The position numbers and the translations under genes were made by a program. From contig JARFXM010000005.1 of the NCBI GenBank assembly GCA_029532625.1, forward strand, positions 186,001 to 250,000: a DNA stretch of 64,000 bases, given 5' to 3'. The notes beneath the pieces are model-generated. The model worked only from the letters and a program-made list of their open reading frames with translations, ran no database searches and was not told the origin of the DNA. Source of the DNA: Lomentospora prolificans (Eukaryota > Ascomycota > Sordariomycetes > Microascales > Microascaceae). Below are positions 1 through 11,528 of the stretch, piece after piece (positions within the stretch are counted from its first letter, which is position 1; each line of letters begins with the position of its first letter).

Positions 1-422
1 GACTGCCACCTGCGACAAGCACAAGCTTGCCTTTCTGACCTGCTGAAGATCATTTGTGATTCCAGGCAGCATTGAAACAAGGTATGTTTCTCCCACCAGG
101 CCGCTGGCTAGGTTACCATTTAACCATATGGCGGCGGGCTCGCTGTTCATCCCATCGTCAATTGAATTGCGCCAATCTCCTGACGCCTCTTCCGCTTTCG
201 ACTCCTGTGACGGTACCTTGCTTCCAGGCGACCCCCTGAGCCTTGTCCGCGAAGAGCCGCAGGAGCTTGCTTCCCCATTCATCATTTTTCCCTTTCGCTA
301 TTTTCAGTCCTACCGCGCCTCCTATTTCCATCGTTGCGCTTCATCAAGCAAGACCTTCGAATCTCGAATCTAATAGTCATAGGAACTAGAGATACGCTAC
401 GAGAACACATCGACACGAGACC
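1..422. other. Left-edge non-coding region upstream of SRV2
   Basis: No coding region is recognisable here. The short open frames lack any family resemblance. The stretch between about 280 and 422 lies directly before the SRV2 start codon and is probably its promoter and 5' UTR. The first 250 bases could belong to a neighbouring gene beyond the left edge, but nothing in the sequence shows this. Confidence 0.5.
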
Positions 423-2297
423 ATGGCTGCAAATGGCATGCATAACCTGGCAACCCTCATCAAGAGGTACGCTTGAAGACGACGAATCACCCCCCATTGG
501 AGGCAGCCAACAATCTACGCCTCGATACTAACACTTCTCGCTAGGCTTGAGGCTGCCACGGCGAGGCTAGAGGACATTGCCGAATCTACACAAGGCGCTC
601 CTACGGCTAGTCTCACATCCGGCACGCCGACGCCCGCAGCGGCCGGCGCATCGAATGCCGTAGCTGCCCCTCCGGTCCCCGTCGTGCCTGCGGAGCCTGT
701 ACCCGAGTCGGTCGAGGAGTTTGATAACTTCGTCAAAGAGTCGGTACAGAAGTATGTCGGTCTAGCACAGGGCCTGGACGAGCATGTTTCTGAGCAGGTA
801 GGTCGTCCCATACGCTCGCGCCCGCCTTTTTCTGGTGCCTGGTGCTAACGTATGAGGCGCTTTCGTCAAATATAGGCTCAAGCTTTGCTCGAAGGATTCC
901 ATAGCCAACGAAACTTCCTTCTTATCACCACGAAGGCGAAGAAGCCAGATATAACAGGATCTGAGATGTCCGTGTTCCAAGATCTCGTCAAACCTATTAG
1001 CGAAGCCATCGGCCGCGTTAGCTCGATCAAGGACGCAAACCGCACCTCCAAGTTTTATAATCATCTGTCGACCGTCTCCGAAGGTGCACTCGTTCTCGCT
1101 TGGGTTACTGTGGATAACCGACCTTGGAAGCATGTCGAGGAAAGCCTTGGTTCCGCACAATTTTTTGGAAACCGGGTCCTTCAAGAGTTCAAGGACAAGT
1201 ACGTGGATGCGCTGCCACGAGTAACCACCTCCCCAACGCACCGTAAAGCACGATTCTGACTCTTGATGGCTCGCAGGGATCCTAAGCAGGTCGAATTTAT
1301 TCAAGCTTTCTATCAGGTCTTCCGGGACCTTGCTGAATACGTCAAACAGTACTTTCCGAACGCAATTGTGTGGAATGCGAACGGAAAGCCTGCTAAAGAT
1401 GTGATGGCCGAGCTCGCTTCTCGTACACAACAACCTCGAGGTCCCGCGGCCCCCGCCGCTGTTGGTGCCATGCCGCCTGCCCCCCCGCCGCCGCCCCCGG
1501 TAGCGAGCCTTCTAGGCTCCGTTACTACCACTCCACCCACACAATCCGGGTTAGGGGCCGTGTTCTCCGAGCTCAACAAAGGAGAAGCTGTGACTAAGGG
1601 TCTGCGCAAGGTGGACAAGTCAGAAATGACCCACAAGAATCCTTCACTTCGAGCTGGATCGACCGTTCCGGACAAGGACGCGGCAAATCGGGGTAAGAGC
1701 CCGGCGCCAGGGAAGAAACCGAAGCCCGAAAGTATGAGGGTGAAGAAGCCTCCCAAGAAAGAACTGGATGGGAACAAGTGGATTATTGTAAGTTTCAGAA
1801 GGTCCCGTCTCGGTTGAAAAGTGAGAGTCCCAACTCACGGATTTTCTAACTAGGAAAACTACGACAACCCTCCGGAACCTATTGAAATTGAGGCTTCCAT
1901 CTCGCACTCAATCCTTATTAGCAAATGTTCCAAGACTACTATCATCATCAAGGGGAAGGCCAACGCAGTCACTGTGGAGAACACAGTTCGGCTGTCCCTC
2001 GTGGTTGACAGCCTCGTCTCAGCGGTCGATGTCGTTAAATCACAGAACTTTGCTCTTCAAGTATTGGGATCGATACCTACTTCAATGATGGACCAGGTCG
2101 ATGGTGCCCAAGTCTATTTAAGCAAGGAAAGCATGGGTACCAAGATATTCTCTAGCAAGTCGGCAAACATCAACCTTAACGTCATCTCCGGACCCGACGA
2201 TGATTATGTAGAGGTACCTTTGCCATCGCAGCTTTGCTCATATTACGATGCTGAGAAGGGTGACCTGGTCAATGAGATTGTCGCTCATGCCGGCTAG
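423..2297 (+). CDS. SRV2: Adenylyl cyclase-associated protein (CAP/Srv2)
   Basis: Actin-monomer recycling factor that also binds adenylyl cyclase in yeast; a cytosolic and cortical-actin protein. Five exons join in frame: 423-466, 545-797, 876-1198, 1277-1787 and 1854-2297, giving 524 residues, the usual family size. The N-terminus carries the amphipathic signature RLEAATARLEDIAE (about residues 15-28) that binds cyclase in yeast. The helical folded domain follows (PISEAIGRVSSIKDANR, WVTVDNRPWKHVEE). A proline run (PPAPPPPPPV, about residue 280) is of the kind that binds SH3 domains or profilin. The C-terminal half is the beta-helical CARP domain: WIIENYDNPP, then ISHSILISKCSKTTIIIKGK, ending VNEIVAHAG. 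The start is the first ATG giving the conserved N-terminus; exon 1 is only 44 bases. No damage is visible. The product is certain; exact splice sites are by eye. Confidence 0.95.
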
Positions 2298-2987
2298 GTC
2301 ACTTCAGTGTTGGGAGGAGATTTAGCACCTTAAGGAGGAGCCCCTTGCTCAAACCTATGCGCAGCATACTGCTCAAGTTTCAATCATCATCCACCCCCCC
2401 TCTCTTTCCTTTAGCAAACCGCGCCCTAGCTTAGGTTCCCAAGGCCGCCCGATTGTTATATTGACGGATGAATAGACTGGGGGTTTTTGTCTGAGTAGCT
2501 GGAGGAATATCACTGCATCTCCGTTCAAGCCTTTGTACCATCAGTTTAATATATTGAGCAAACCTTTTTTTTTTTTTTTTCACAAACCCAAACACGCAGG
2601 CTCGTACTTTGATGCCGGAGCTGAATCAAATCCACACGGTTCCCCTCTTTAGATTCGTTCTTCCTACATCCTCAAAGGGTGATCTCGGTAATGAATACGG
2701 TCCAAAAACTATTGGCAGCAAGACTTTTTATACAGGGCTAGAGCCCTCTATTCCGTACCTATATAAGAGAGCTCGTCTAATTGTCCGGACAATACAATTA
2801 ACAGTTGCAAGAAGAAAATGCTTGTGGTGACAAAAGTAAGAAAGAATTACAATGGTGAGGGGTATCAACAGATGCCACCCCACATGAGAGATATATATAT
2901 ATATATATATATATACGTGACCGTGCCGAGAGAGCAAGAAAGGATCCTTCCAAAAGGTCGTAAAAAGAGGAAACCCCCGTCGTCCTC
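2298..2987. other. Intergenic region between convergent SRV2 and CAT2
   Basis: Both flanking genes end here, so it should hold the two 3' UTRs and poly(A) sites. It contains a T tract near 2566-2580 and a (TA)n microsatellite at about 2890-2916. No gene is recognised. Confidence 0.6.
2890..2916. repeat. (TA)n microsatellite
   Basis: About 13 TA units in the shared 3' region of SRV2 and CAT2. Confidence 0.85.
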
Positions 2988-5185
2988 TTACAGCTTGGCC
3001 TTGGAGGGTTCGAGGGTGGGGACGAGGAGATCGCGCATGTCGTTGGCGGCTTCGTTGAGGTAGAAGCTCATCTTGTCGCTGCCGAGGCCCTTTGATACGA
3101 TGTTGAAGTTGAGGCTAGATTTGGATGATAGTAGTTAGTAATGAGTTGGCAAGGATTGTGGGGAAAACCGGATAAGTGCAAATGGGGATTGGAAGAAACC
3201 AGATTTGGTGCGAGTGGCATAGGGAGCGTGAAACAAAGTGCAAAAGGAACGCGGCATACCTGTTCTCGTTAATCATGTAGGCAATTCCGAAGCCCTGGTC
3301 GATAACCTGGCTCCAGCCGTAGCCATTAAAGAACTCAGAGCTAAGCTGCGATGTAGACAAGTACCAAGAGCACGAGTACCCAAAGGCGGGATCCTTATAA
3401 ATGGCAGGGACCTCCTCGCCGGGCTCCAGAAGCTTCTTCAAACCAAAGAGATGTCGGTCGACGCCCTTGCCGTCGGACGCGGCGGCGATGTACTCGAGGT
3501 GGGAGTCGATGGCGGCGCGGAAGAGCTTAACCTTCTCGTCGTTGGGGGTGGCGGGGTCGGCCATGGCGTTGCACCAGGCGACCGAGGCCTCAGACACGGA
3601 TCGGCAGGTTTCGGTGCGGCCCTGCTGGAAGCGGCGGGTCGCAGCCGACTCATAGGTGGGGCGGTTTTTGCCGTACATCTTGTGGTAGGCGAGCTGGATG
3701 ATCATCTGGACGTAGGCGTCGGGGGAACACCTGAACTTCTTGATCAACCCCTTGCCGTAGCCTTGGTAGGCCTGTACGGCGAGCTGGTGCTGACCGATGA
3801 CATCTCGGAAGTCCTTGATCGCGCGGTCAATTTCGGCCTGAACCTCCTTGGTGATGTGGAACTTGATAGCCTCGGGCTCGGGGAGAGTGGAGCGGATGGA
3901 AGGGTCAGAAAGGTCAATCTTGTTATTGAAGATGAGGTCGTTGAGATAATCATTGAGTCGGTGGGTCGGGGTTCCGTCCATCATGGAGTGCTCACCCATG
4001 AAACCAGAGGTGCCGTTGTCGTTAATGATGAACTGCAGCGGCTTGTCGTACCAGCGGTTCGCACCATCGCCGTGCCAGTACGAATGAGCACGTTCCTCCA
4101 AGGTCACGGGCGCGGCATCGTCGAGGCAGACGACGAAAGACGAAGACTCAATTGCCTCGAGGGCAGCGGCATTGCTAGGGTGGGCATTGAGCAAGATCTG
4201 GCGGGCGTCGGTCCAAACGTCTCGGTTCTCGGATGTGAGAGCACCGATGGGGGGAATGGAGTTGGACGCGAGCTGGTAGATCCTGTTGAACTGTTGCTCG
4301 AGCTCGGAGGCGTTGAGTTGCTTGCCACCAATCTCATGCGCGACCTTGAAGAATTGGTTCTTCCTGATCACGACAATGTGCTTATTCTCTTCGGGTGCGA
4401 ACTTGACTGGGTAATCAGCGGGGCGAGCGGCAACACGGCTAGCGTTGAACATCCACTTGTAGCTATCCATGCAGATGGGCATCTTCTTCATATATTCGGG
4501 CTCCAAGGTACCCTGATCGACCTGCTTCTTGAACTCCAAAACAGCGGACGTGATGGCGGCCGCGCGCTTGGCAGGGTTTCGTCGGTGGCGGTCATCACGA
4601 TGGGAATAGAAGTAGCTGACGTAGGGTACTACGGGATCGCGATAAGAGAGGTACGCCGCATCGTTCCACCACTCGTAAATCCAGTTCTTATGCTTGGGAT
4701 CCTCGCGCCTCGCGACTAGCTTCTCCTGCAGCCGCTGGCCGACACCTCCGGGCTTAATGAACTCTTCGACGGCAGCTTTGCTTGCCTCGAGCTCCGCAGG
4801 GGTCAGAAGCGCGCGGAGGGACTTGAGATATCTCGTCGCAGTTTCTTCGAGGGTAGGTACGGGTAGCCTGGGTAGGGATTCCTGGTATCGGAGCATTGGT
4901 CCTTTGCTCTTGTCTTCTACATAGCCTACATAGACACGCGGTTGTTAGCGGAGCCGTTTTGCGACAAGCGAGAGGTGGCTGGGGAAGCTTACCAGGTGGG
5001 AGGGAGCTGTTAGCCCTCCGCGCCGCGGGAGCCATGGTTGGAGTGATCTGTACGCATTCAATTGTCAGCTGGGCATTACGGCATCCTAGACGTAGCAAGG
5101 GAGCAGCAATACATACTCGGGTGAGAGATGAGTGTCTAGAGAAAGATTTGGATGAAGCCGTAGCAAGGCGCCTAGCAGCAAACAT
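2988..5185 (-). CDS. CAT2: Carnitine O-acetyltransferase, mitochondrial/peroxisomal
   Basis: Transfers acetyl groups between CoA and carnitine so that acetyl units can leave peroxisomes and enter mitochondria; needed for growth on fatty acids and acetate in fungi (yeast Cat2, Aspergillus AcuJ). Exons on the minus strand are 5185-5117, 5047-4993, 4925-3260 and 3114-2988, in frame, 638 residues. Exon 1 encodes MFAARRLATASSKSFSR, an Arg/Ser-rich, acid-free mitochondrial presequence. Exon 2 holds a second in-frame Met (residue 28, MAPAARR). The acyltransferase body has the catalytic-His motif FMGEHSMMDG preceded by FIINDNGTSG. The last exon ends in SKAKL, and the terminal AKL is a PTS1 peroxisomal signal. 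The gene thus has signals for both organelles; a transcript starting in intron 1 would skip the presequence. A long antisense open frame (3238-4719,+) is a composition shadow. Confidence 0.95.
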
Positions 5186-6603
5186 GGCCGACGGTTTGGA
5201 GGAATGTGGGGAGAGAAAGGTAGTAGGAAGAGGCAAGATGAAGGAAGACGGAGGACGCGACGAAGACGTAGGAACACTGGCCCTTAAACTTTCTTTTTTT
5301 ATTGGGGAAGGGGGGAAAGGCGAGACGGCGGGAGTAAGTGGTGGATCGGGCCTAGGTAACAAATGGTTGTCCTCTCTAGGCTTGGGGGCGTTGAGGTAAC
5401 GGTGTGGGGGACGCAAGGTAAACTAGGGGAGAGCTGCGACGAACGAGCTAGGTGTAAACTAAGGCCTCATTGGGAGCCCGGTGTTATCGCTCATGAGCCT
5501 ATGATCGCGTGGGTAGAAGGTGTGGATCAGCCGGATTGGAGTAGCCGGGGGGCGTGGGTTTTCGATGGAGCAGTTTGGGGAGATGCCGAGTTGTGTGATG
5601 GAAGTCGACTGTGCTGACCACGGAGGGGCAGATTCCACAAGGTCCGAACCGCGGCACCAGGCTTGGAGGTACCTAGGAGTTTGGAGGCGGCCTGGCTGTT
5701 GAAGCCCGGACAGGAGTAGAACCCTGGTAAAATAACGACTCGTCGGGATACCTTTGCTTCACAACGGTTTTGGTCTATTTTCTCTCTTTGCTTTTGTGAT
5801 CGCCCGTAAATTGCGAGAATATCTTCCGCTGAGATCAAGGACCCCTTGCATTCCGTAGACTGGTAGCAGCCCTTGATATATTATTTGTATATGTCCCCAG
5901 TCAGGACGGTTTCCATAATAGCAACTCTCCTCCCGTCCGAGCCCATCACATCGATTGAGTGAGGGGAATACAATGGATGACCCTCCCACAGCCCGTCCGG
6001 GGAGAAGGGAACTCCATCTCACAGTATCTTTGTATCTTTGTACCCTAGACGACGAAGGAATTGGCAGGTCCGGCATCGTTCGTACTCCTCTGACTTGCGG
6101 GAAGGTACGAGGAAGAGACCCCACATGCCGAGGTTAAAAAAAGACCGGCATTTACCGAGCGCCATTGACGCTGGCAAACAAACTCGGCTACCTTAGTCCT
6201 TGCATGTACTTGGTCTCCTCCTGCTTGCAGGCATGGAACACCAAAAATGAAGAAGCTCGATTTGGTCCAGGCCGTTCGTTGCATTTGACCGGACCCTCAT
6301 GCCATCCGTTCATCCGCCCTCCATTGATAATATGTGTAGATGACCGTTTCTTTCCAATGAGAAGGGGCAGAGGACTTACCAGTAGGACATTATATTATAG
6401 AACGCACCGCCAAACTGATTCTCAAGATTTATATATAGTACGTACTCAAGTCAAGGGATTCACGTGGCCCATAGCGGGTGGGAAAACAAAAGATTTTCCA
6501 GGAACGTGTAAGCACCATGTGAAGACAGTTCCAAGGTCGCATCCTTCACCCTCATCTTCACCCTGCTGTAACCAACATAGCCCAGCCTTCTTTTTGTGTG
6601 TGT

Positions 6604-6639
<36 letters not shown>

Positions 6640-7257
6640 CATGTGCTCACTCGAGTATCTATCTTATCATACGAGTCGAATCTGTTGGGTGATATTAGGG
6701 AAACCTCGAAAATAGGAGGACAGGCAGGGGGCGCGCAGAGGGAGGTGGAAGAACTAGAGGTTCTCGAGTTGTCGTTTTACGGAATAGTTCTCAGTAGCTG
6801 TAATAGTACAATAGTACACTTTAGCCCATTTACCACAGCCAAACCCAAAGAACATAAGAAAATTACTAAAGAGGAGAATGGAAAACAAAAGACCAAATAC
6901 AGCTGAACAAGGAAAAAGAAAAAAGAAAACAAGGCCTCGCAGCAGACGAAACAGGTCAACCCAAGATGACATATGGGGGGGGGGGGACCCAATACAATTC
7001 ATGCCAAGCAGCGTAAATAGGCTACTTCCAAGTTCCAAACCCAAGCGATATAATAACCTGCGATCCAGACCTCACTCCACTACCATCACCAAACGCCGAG
7101 AGAATATCTTTGCTCCTCCGCAGTTTTGATAGGCCATCCTCCTAGGGGGATATGAGAGGACGAACTGGGAAAAGAAATAACCCAGATGCATGGCCTCAAT
7201 AGGTCCATGGCATTCCTAAACCCATGTGTAAACCTTACCAGCCCTTGCCAGTCATGT
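5186..7257. other. Long non-coding region upstream of CAT2
   Basis: About 2.1 kb between the CAT2 start and the RSC8 stop, both on the minus strand, so it holds the CAT2 promoter and the RSC8 3' UTR. No convincing gene is seen. It contains a T35 run at 6605-6639, a G12 run at 6975-6986, and a CCGAGG/CCTCGG word at 6128-6133 that matches the core site of FarA/CTF1-type regulators, 943 bases upstream of the CAT2 ATG. Confidence 0.5.
6605..6639. repeat. T35 homopolymer
   Basis: Thirty-five consecutive T residues in the non-coding region between CAT2 and RSC8, preceded by TGTGTG. Length is likely to vary and may be misassembled. Confidence 0.9.
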
Positions 7258-9500
7258 CTAAGCCTCGTATGTCTTGACCGTTCCCTCACTAGACAACGGC
7301 TGGACCGTCTTCTGCGAGTCGTCTACCTGGAAACCTAGCCGCTCATTGTCACCGCCGGCCTCTACCACCCTACGCACGCCGGCGTCGTTGCCGGAAGCCG
7401 CCGCCGCCTTGAGGACACTCTGGGCCTCTCGCACGCGATGTTTGAACGCCAGGCGGTCCAAAAAGAGCTGCTGCCTTCCGCGCTCAAGCTCACGTTTCTC
7501 GGCCTGGAGGATAGCCTCCATGTCATTGAAGTACTTCAACTTGAGTTCAAGCTTCTGTAGCATCACATTGGCCGCCGCAGAGACTAGTCTCGTCATTTCC
7601 CTTTCCTCGTGGGACGCAAATCCTGCCGCTCGTGCTCCAACAGAAGCCAGAGGGATAGAAGCTACTGCGCTCGTTGAAGTGGTCGTGGTAGTGGTCGTGG
7701 TCGTGGTTGTCGTGGTTGTAACGTCCAATTCCATTGATTCCGCGTTCTCGCCACCCTTGCCCTTGCCATTCGTGACGCTAACCGCATCATGCTTCTCGCC
7801 CCCGAGCTTGTTTCGAAGCCGCTGCTTCAGCTCCTCCGCCGATTTGTTGGCAGCCGCTGCGGTGCTCGCGGGATCAGCGAGGCTCGCTAGGAACCCGACT
7901 ACAGACATGACGGGATTATCTGCTTGACTGAAGGGCAACTGGCCGCCCTGAGAACCCAGCAAAGGAAGGCCCACGGGAGCACTGATAGACGCGAAGTCGC
8001 TATCGAGGTACTTCTCCTCAATGTCCAGCTGCAGGAATCGGAGGACGCACTCTTCGCGCGTTCGGGTACCAACATGTTGAGCAATCTCGCCCCAGTCGTC
8101 GTCGTATCGCTCCAGACCCTCGAGCAGACGTAGTGTTTCCGAATCGGTCCACGCCGCATCGCGATCGAGGGTGCTCGTGTATGTAGGGTTATCTACACGT
8201 GTGTACTGAGATTTCAAGTGGTTATTGGGCATGCGGCCTTCCAGACAACAGCCCGGGCAGAGGTCGTATTTCGTGTTCGCCGAGGGATCGCTCTTGGCGT
8301 AATGATAATATGTCCGGGTGCAGTCGATACCACACTGATAGCAGTTCACCTTGGCAATAGGTGCCTTGGTAGTCTCTTCAATAGACGTGGAGCTTACGCC
8401 ATTCATTGTTGGTGTGTCGCCGTTCGTCTTGCCATCCGACTTGTTCAACTTCGTGCCCTTGGCCGATGCCTCGTAAATGTTGCGTCCAATCTCAAGGTTA
8501 AGATCGGCTTTGGCGGCGGGTCCTGCAGTCGCCTTAGCATCCGTGTCGTGGCTCTTCTTGCCCTCCAGCACAGTTGGGTCCGCCGAGGGTTGCCAAGGCT
8601 GCAAGCCTCTCGGTGTGTCACAAATGATCTTGAAATGGCCGGTAAAGGGTGGTCCAACGTGAGAGGATCGTTGCTGCATATCAACCTGTGAGAGAGATGG
8701 CGAATGTTAATAAAGAGAGCTCTCGCTTGAGCATATAAGAGAGAGATAAAGCTAGACTTACCTGGTAGTTGATCAAGCCCCACTGCTCAAGGAAGGCATG
8801 AACACGCATAATAGCACAAACATCTCCAGCGAGGTTTCGACGACACGCGGTCACCGTCAAGTATTCCGAAGGGTTGAGTCGGTATGTGTTGATCATGAAG
8901 TCGCGGTAATCCTTGTACACGGCAGGCGTCTTGCTGCGGTTCCTGTTGTTGAAAAATTCGGGGAGAGCCTTTTTCTCGATGGCATGAATGTCCGTCATAT
9001 CAAACCAGGTGCTGTAGCTGGGAAGGATGATGGCGTGGGTCTGAGAAATCAGATGCTCGCGAGCCGCCGACTCGATGGTCTCTTTGGTTTTCGTCTCCTG
9101 CTTATCGGCAGCGCCCTCAGCGTTGCTTTCATCAGCCCCCTTGTTGGCGTCTGGACCATTCTTCGCGACATCCTGCGCCTCAACCATGACCGCGTCTTCG
9201 ACTCCGGCGCCAGAGCCTTGGTTAGGACCAGACGACTCGTCGGCGGGCTTCTCGCTTCCAGGCGCGGGGGTGGCACTGTCCTGCTTGACACGAGTCTCCG
9301 CGTCGGCACCTTCGGTCATCTGGACGTCTACAGCGTCATGAGATTAGCGATGGCTAGGGGGCTAATGATAATATCATTGCCTAAGGAGACATACCTTCAG
9401 ATCCATCGCCAACGGGGTGAAGGGGAGGTTGCGCCAAAATAGCGTTGGCATCAGGAGATGCAGCATTGGTAGGCGTACCGTATTCTACAGAATCATCCAT
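7258..9500 (-). CDS. RSC8: RSC8/SWI3-type SWIRM-SANT chromatin-remodelling subunit
   Basis: Core scaffold subunit of the RSC and SWI/SNF ATP-dependent nucleosome remodellers; nuclear. Exons on the minus strand: 9500-9395, 9327-8762 and 8685-7258, 699 residues. An acidic, Ala/Glu-rich N-terminus is followed by a SWIRM domain at about residues 127-225 (IILPSYSTWFDMTDIHAIE, ACRRNLAGDVCAIMRVH), a ZZ-like zinc finger at about 339-372 (CYQCGIDC then LCPGCCLEG), and a SANT domain at about 390-440 (WTDSETLRLLEGLERYDDDW). A C-terminal helical/coiled-coil region (LKLKYFNDMEAILQAEKREL) fits the leucine-zipper dimerisation region of the family. A polythreonine run near residue 545 (about 7678-7728) comes from a GTG/GTC microsatellite on the plus strand and may vary in length between strains. 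The domain order matches Rsc8, Swi3 and SMARCC; the ZZ finger favours Rsc8. Confidence 0.93.
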
Positions 9501-10290
9501 TTTTGAAGAGACTGAGCGGAACTCCGCACGGGGAAGGGAGGTGATATCAAAAGATGATGAAAGGAGAGGTGTTGGTAGTCCCTGTTGGGAAGAACGTTCG
9601 TTCGTCGCGACGACGAATTACGAATTCCTGTCCCGGCAGATTTAGTCACACTGCGAAAAATTGGATCCGACCACACGAAGGAATTACAATTTCGATGATG
9701 CGATGACGAGAGGGGTGGGCTGCGATAGTTGCGATGGCTGATTGGGGATCGCCTCGTTGCCAAAAGGTCGCGTTTGGAGAATGAAATTTTGGCGCGCCTT
9801 TGGGGAAAGGACTAAGAAAGCGAGTTGAGAATTCTGACTGGCTGGTTGCGACAAAGCGCCTCGCTCAAGGGATACACCGTGTAATTCTAACCACATACTG
9901 TTTGACAAGCTACGTAAGCCAGATGCACTGTGTCAAATTTGTACTCGGTTTATTGCATATATGGAGATCTACTTCTCCGAAATTTAGCCATCAGTTGCTG
10001 GAACTCCAGGTCAGAGAGCCACAAGGTACTGAGGTACTTTCCTGACGCCGGAGTACATCGGAGCTTTCAACATCGAACTTTGGCAAGCGGGTCGTCGTGA
10101 CCTCGGGCCGCGAACAAGCGCACCTCGCCTTTGCTTTTAACCTTGCAACAACAACCACGCTCCAAGATAGTAGCAGGAGTCACTTGCAGCAATTGGGGAC
10201 TCTTACTGTTATCCTTGATTCAGCCCTACTCGATTTCCGACCTTTTGGCTCCAATCCTCGCCAATTGCACGAGGTTTAAAGCGAGCAACA
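9501..10290. promoter_or_regulatory. Divergent promoter region, RSC8 and ETFA
   Basis: The two flanking genes are transcribed away from each other, so this 790-base stretch should carry both promoters and 5' UTRs. No coding region is recognised. A CCTCGG word lies at 10101-10106, 185 bases upstream of the ETFA start codon. CCTCGG is the known core site for FarA/FarB/CTF1-type regulators of fatty-acid genes; its use here is inference. Confidence 0.5.
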
Positions 10291-11446
10291 ATGCTCTTCA
10301 ACTCGATTCGACCGTCTCTCGGCCATGTGAGCCGCGGCCTTCGTCTCTCCAACCTCGCCTCGAGGCAAAGGTTTCTCCTCTCCACGCTAGCGATACTTGA
10401 ACAACGCGATGGCCAATTGAACAAAGGCTCGTTGAGCGCTGTCACGGCTGCGACGAAACTTGGGGGCTCGGTTCACGCCTTTATTGCTGGTAGTGATGTG
10501 GGCGGGGCTGCTCAAGAGGCGGCGCAGGTCGCTGGGGTAGAGAAGGTTGTCAAGGTCTCCAATGGCGCATACGAAAAGGTATTGGCAATAACGCAGATTC
10601 GTCTTGCCCTCATAGACTCTTGTCAGCGGGGCATCGAATACCGATTTTACTACGTTTTGCTAACTGAGGTCATTCGTCCTATCGTAGGGTCTTGCTGAGA
10701 ATTTCGCTCCCTTATTGGTCGAGAACATCAAGAAAGGCGGCTATACACATGTTATCGCTGGACACACGGCTTTCGGCAAGAACGTTATGCCCCGCGTCGC
10801 TGCCCTCCTCGATTCGCAGCAAGTGTCGGATATTACTGCGATAGAGAACGAAAATACCTTTGTGCGTCCCATCTACGCCGGAAATGCGATTGCTACCGTG
10901 GAGTCCTCCGACCCCGTGAAAATTATCACCATTAGAGGAACTGCTTTCCCAGCGGCAGCGGCCGAGGGCGGATCTGCCTCGGTCGAGGATGGTGCCGACC
11001 CCAAGGCCGAGATTTCCACGGAATGGGTATCGGAGGACCTAACTAAGTCTGACCGCCCAGATCTAGCGACGGCTAGCAGGGTAGTCTCGGGCGGTCGCGG
11101 TCTGAAGTCGAAGGAGGACTTTGATAAGATAGTCGTACCCCTTGCCGATTCTCTCGGCGCCGCTATCGGAGCCTCTCGAGCGGCCGTTGATAGCGGCTAC
11201 GCGGATAACAGTCTCCAGGTTGGTCAGACAGGCAAGGTTGTTGCTCCGCAATTGTATTTGGCGGTTGGTATTTCGGGCGCTATCCAGCACCTTGCTGGTA
11301 TGAAGGACAGCAAGGTCATTGCGGCAATTAACAAGGACGCGGATGCCCCAATCTTCCAGGTGGCGGATGTCGGGCTTGTGGGTGACCTCTTTAACGAAGT
11401 ACCGAAACTCACAGAGGAGCTAAATAAGATTGAGAAGAAGGCTTAG
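10291..11446 (+). CDS. ETFA: Electron transfer flavoprotein alpha subunit, mitochondrial
   Basis: Matrix FAD carrier that, with the beta subunit, takes electrons from acyl-CoA dehydrogenases and passes them to ETF-ubiquinone oxidoreductase; serves beta-oxidation and branched-chain amino-acid breakdown. Two exons, 10291-10578 and 10688-11446, 348 residues, the usual size. The N-terminus (MLFNSIRPSLGHVSRGLRL) is a basic presequence, and the mature part starts near STLAILEQRDGQLN. The C-terminal FAD domain carries the signature LYLAVGISGAIQHLAGM, followed by INKDADAPIFQVADVGLVGD. The stop codon lies 82 bases from the stop of ARH1 on the other strand, so the 3' UTRs probably overlap. No damage is seen. 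The identification is firm. Confidence 0.96.
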
Positions 11447-11528
11447 TCTATATCTATCCCTTTACATTAATCTTTACATATCAAGACAACCCCATGTATG
11501 ATAGTGGTTTACAATCGCGTATTTCGCT

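Noticed and set aside
3238..4719. 493-codon open frame on the plus strand antisense to CAT2
   Set aside because: It lies wholly antisense to a strongly supported gene, has no family resemblance, and arises from codon bias in the CAT2 frame.
6460..6692. Frames with polyphenylalanine or polylysine from the T35 run
   Set aside because: These are direct translations of a homopolymer in non-coding sequence.
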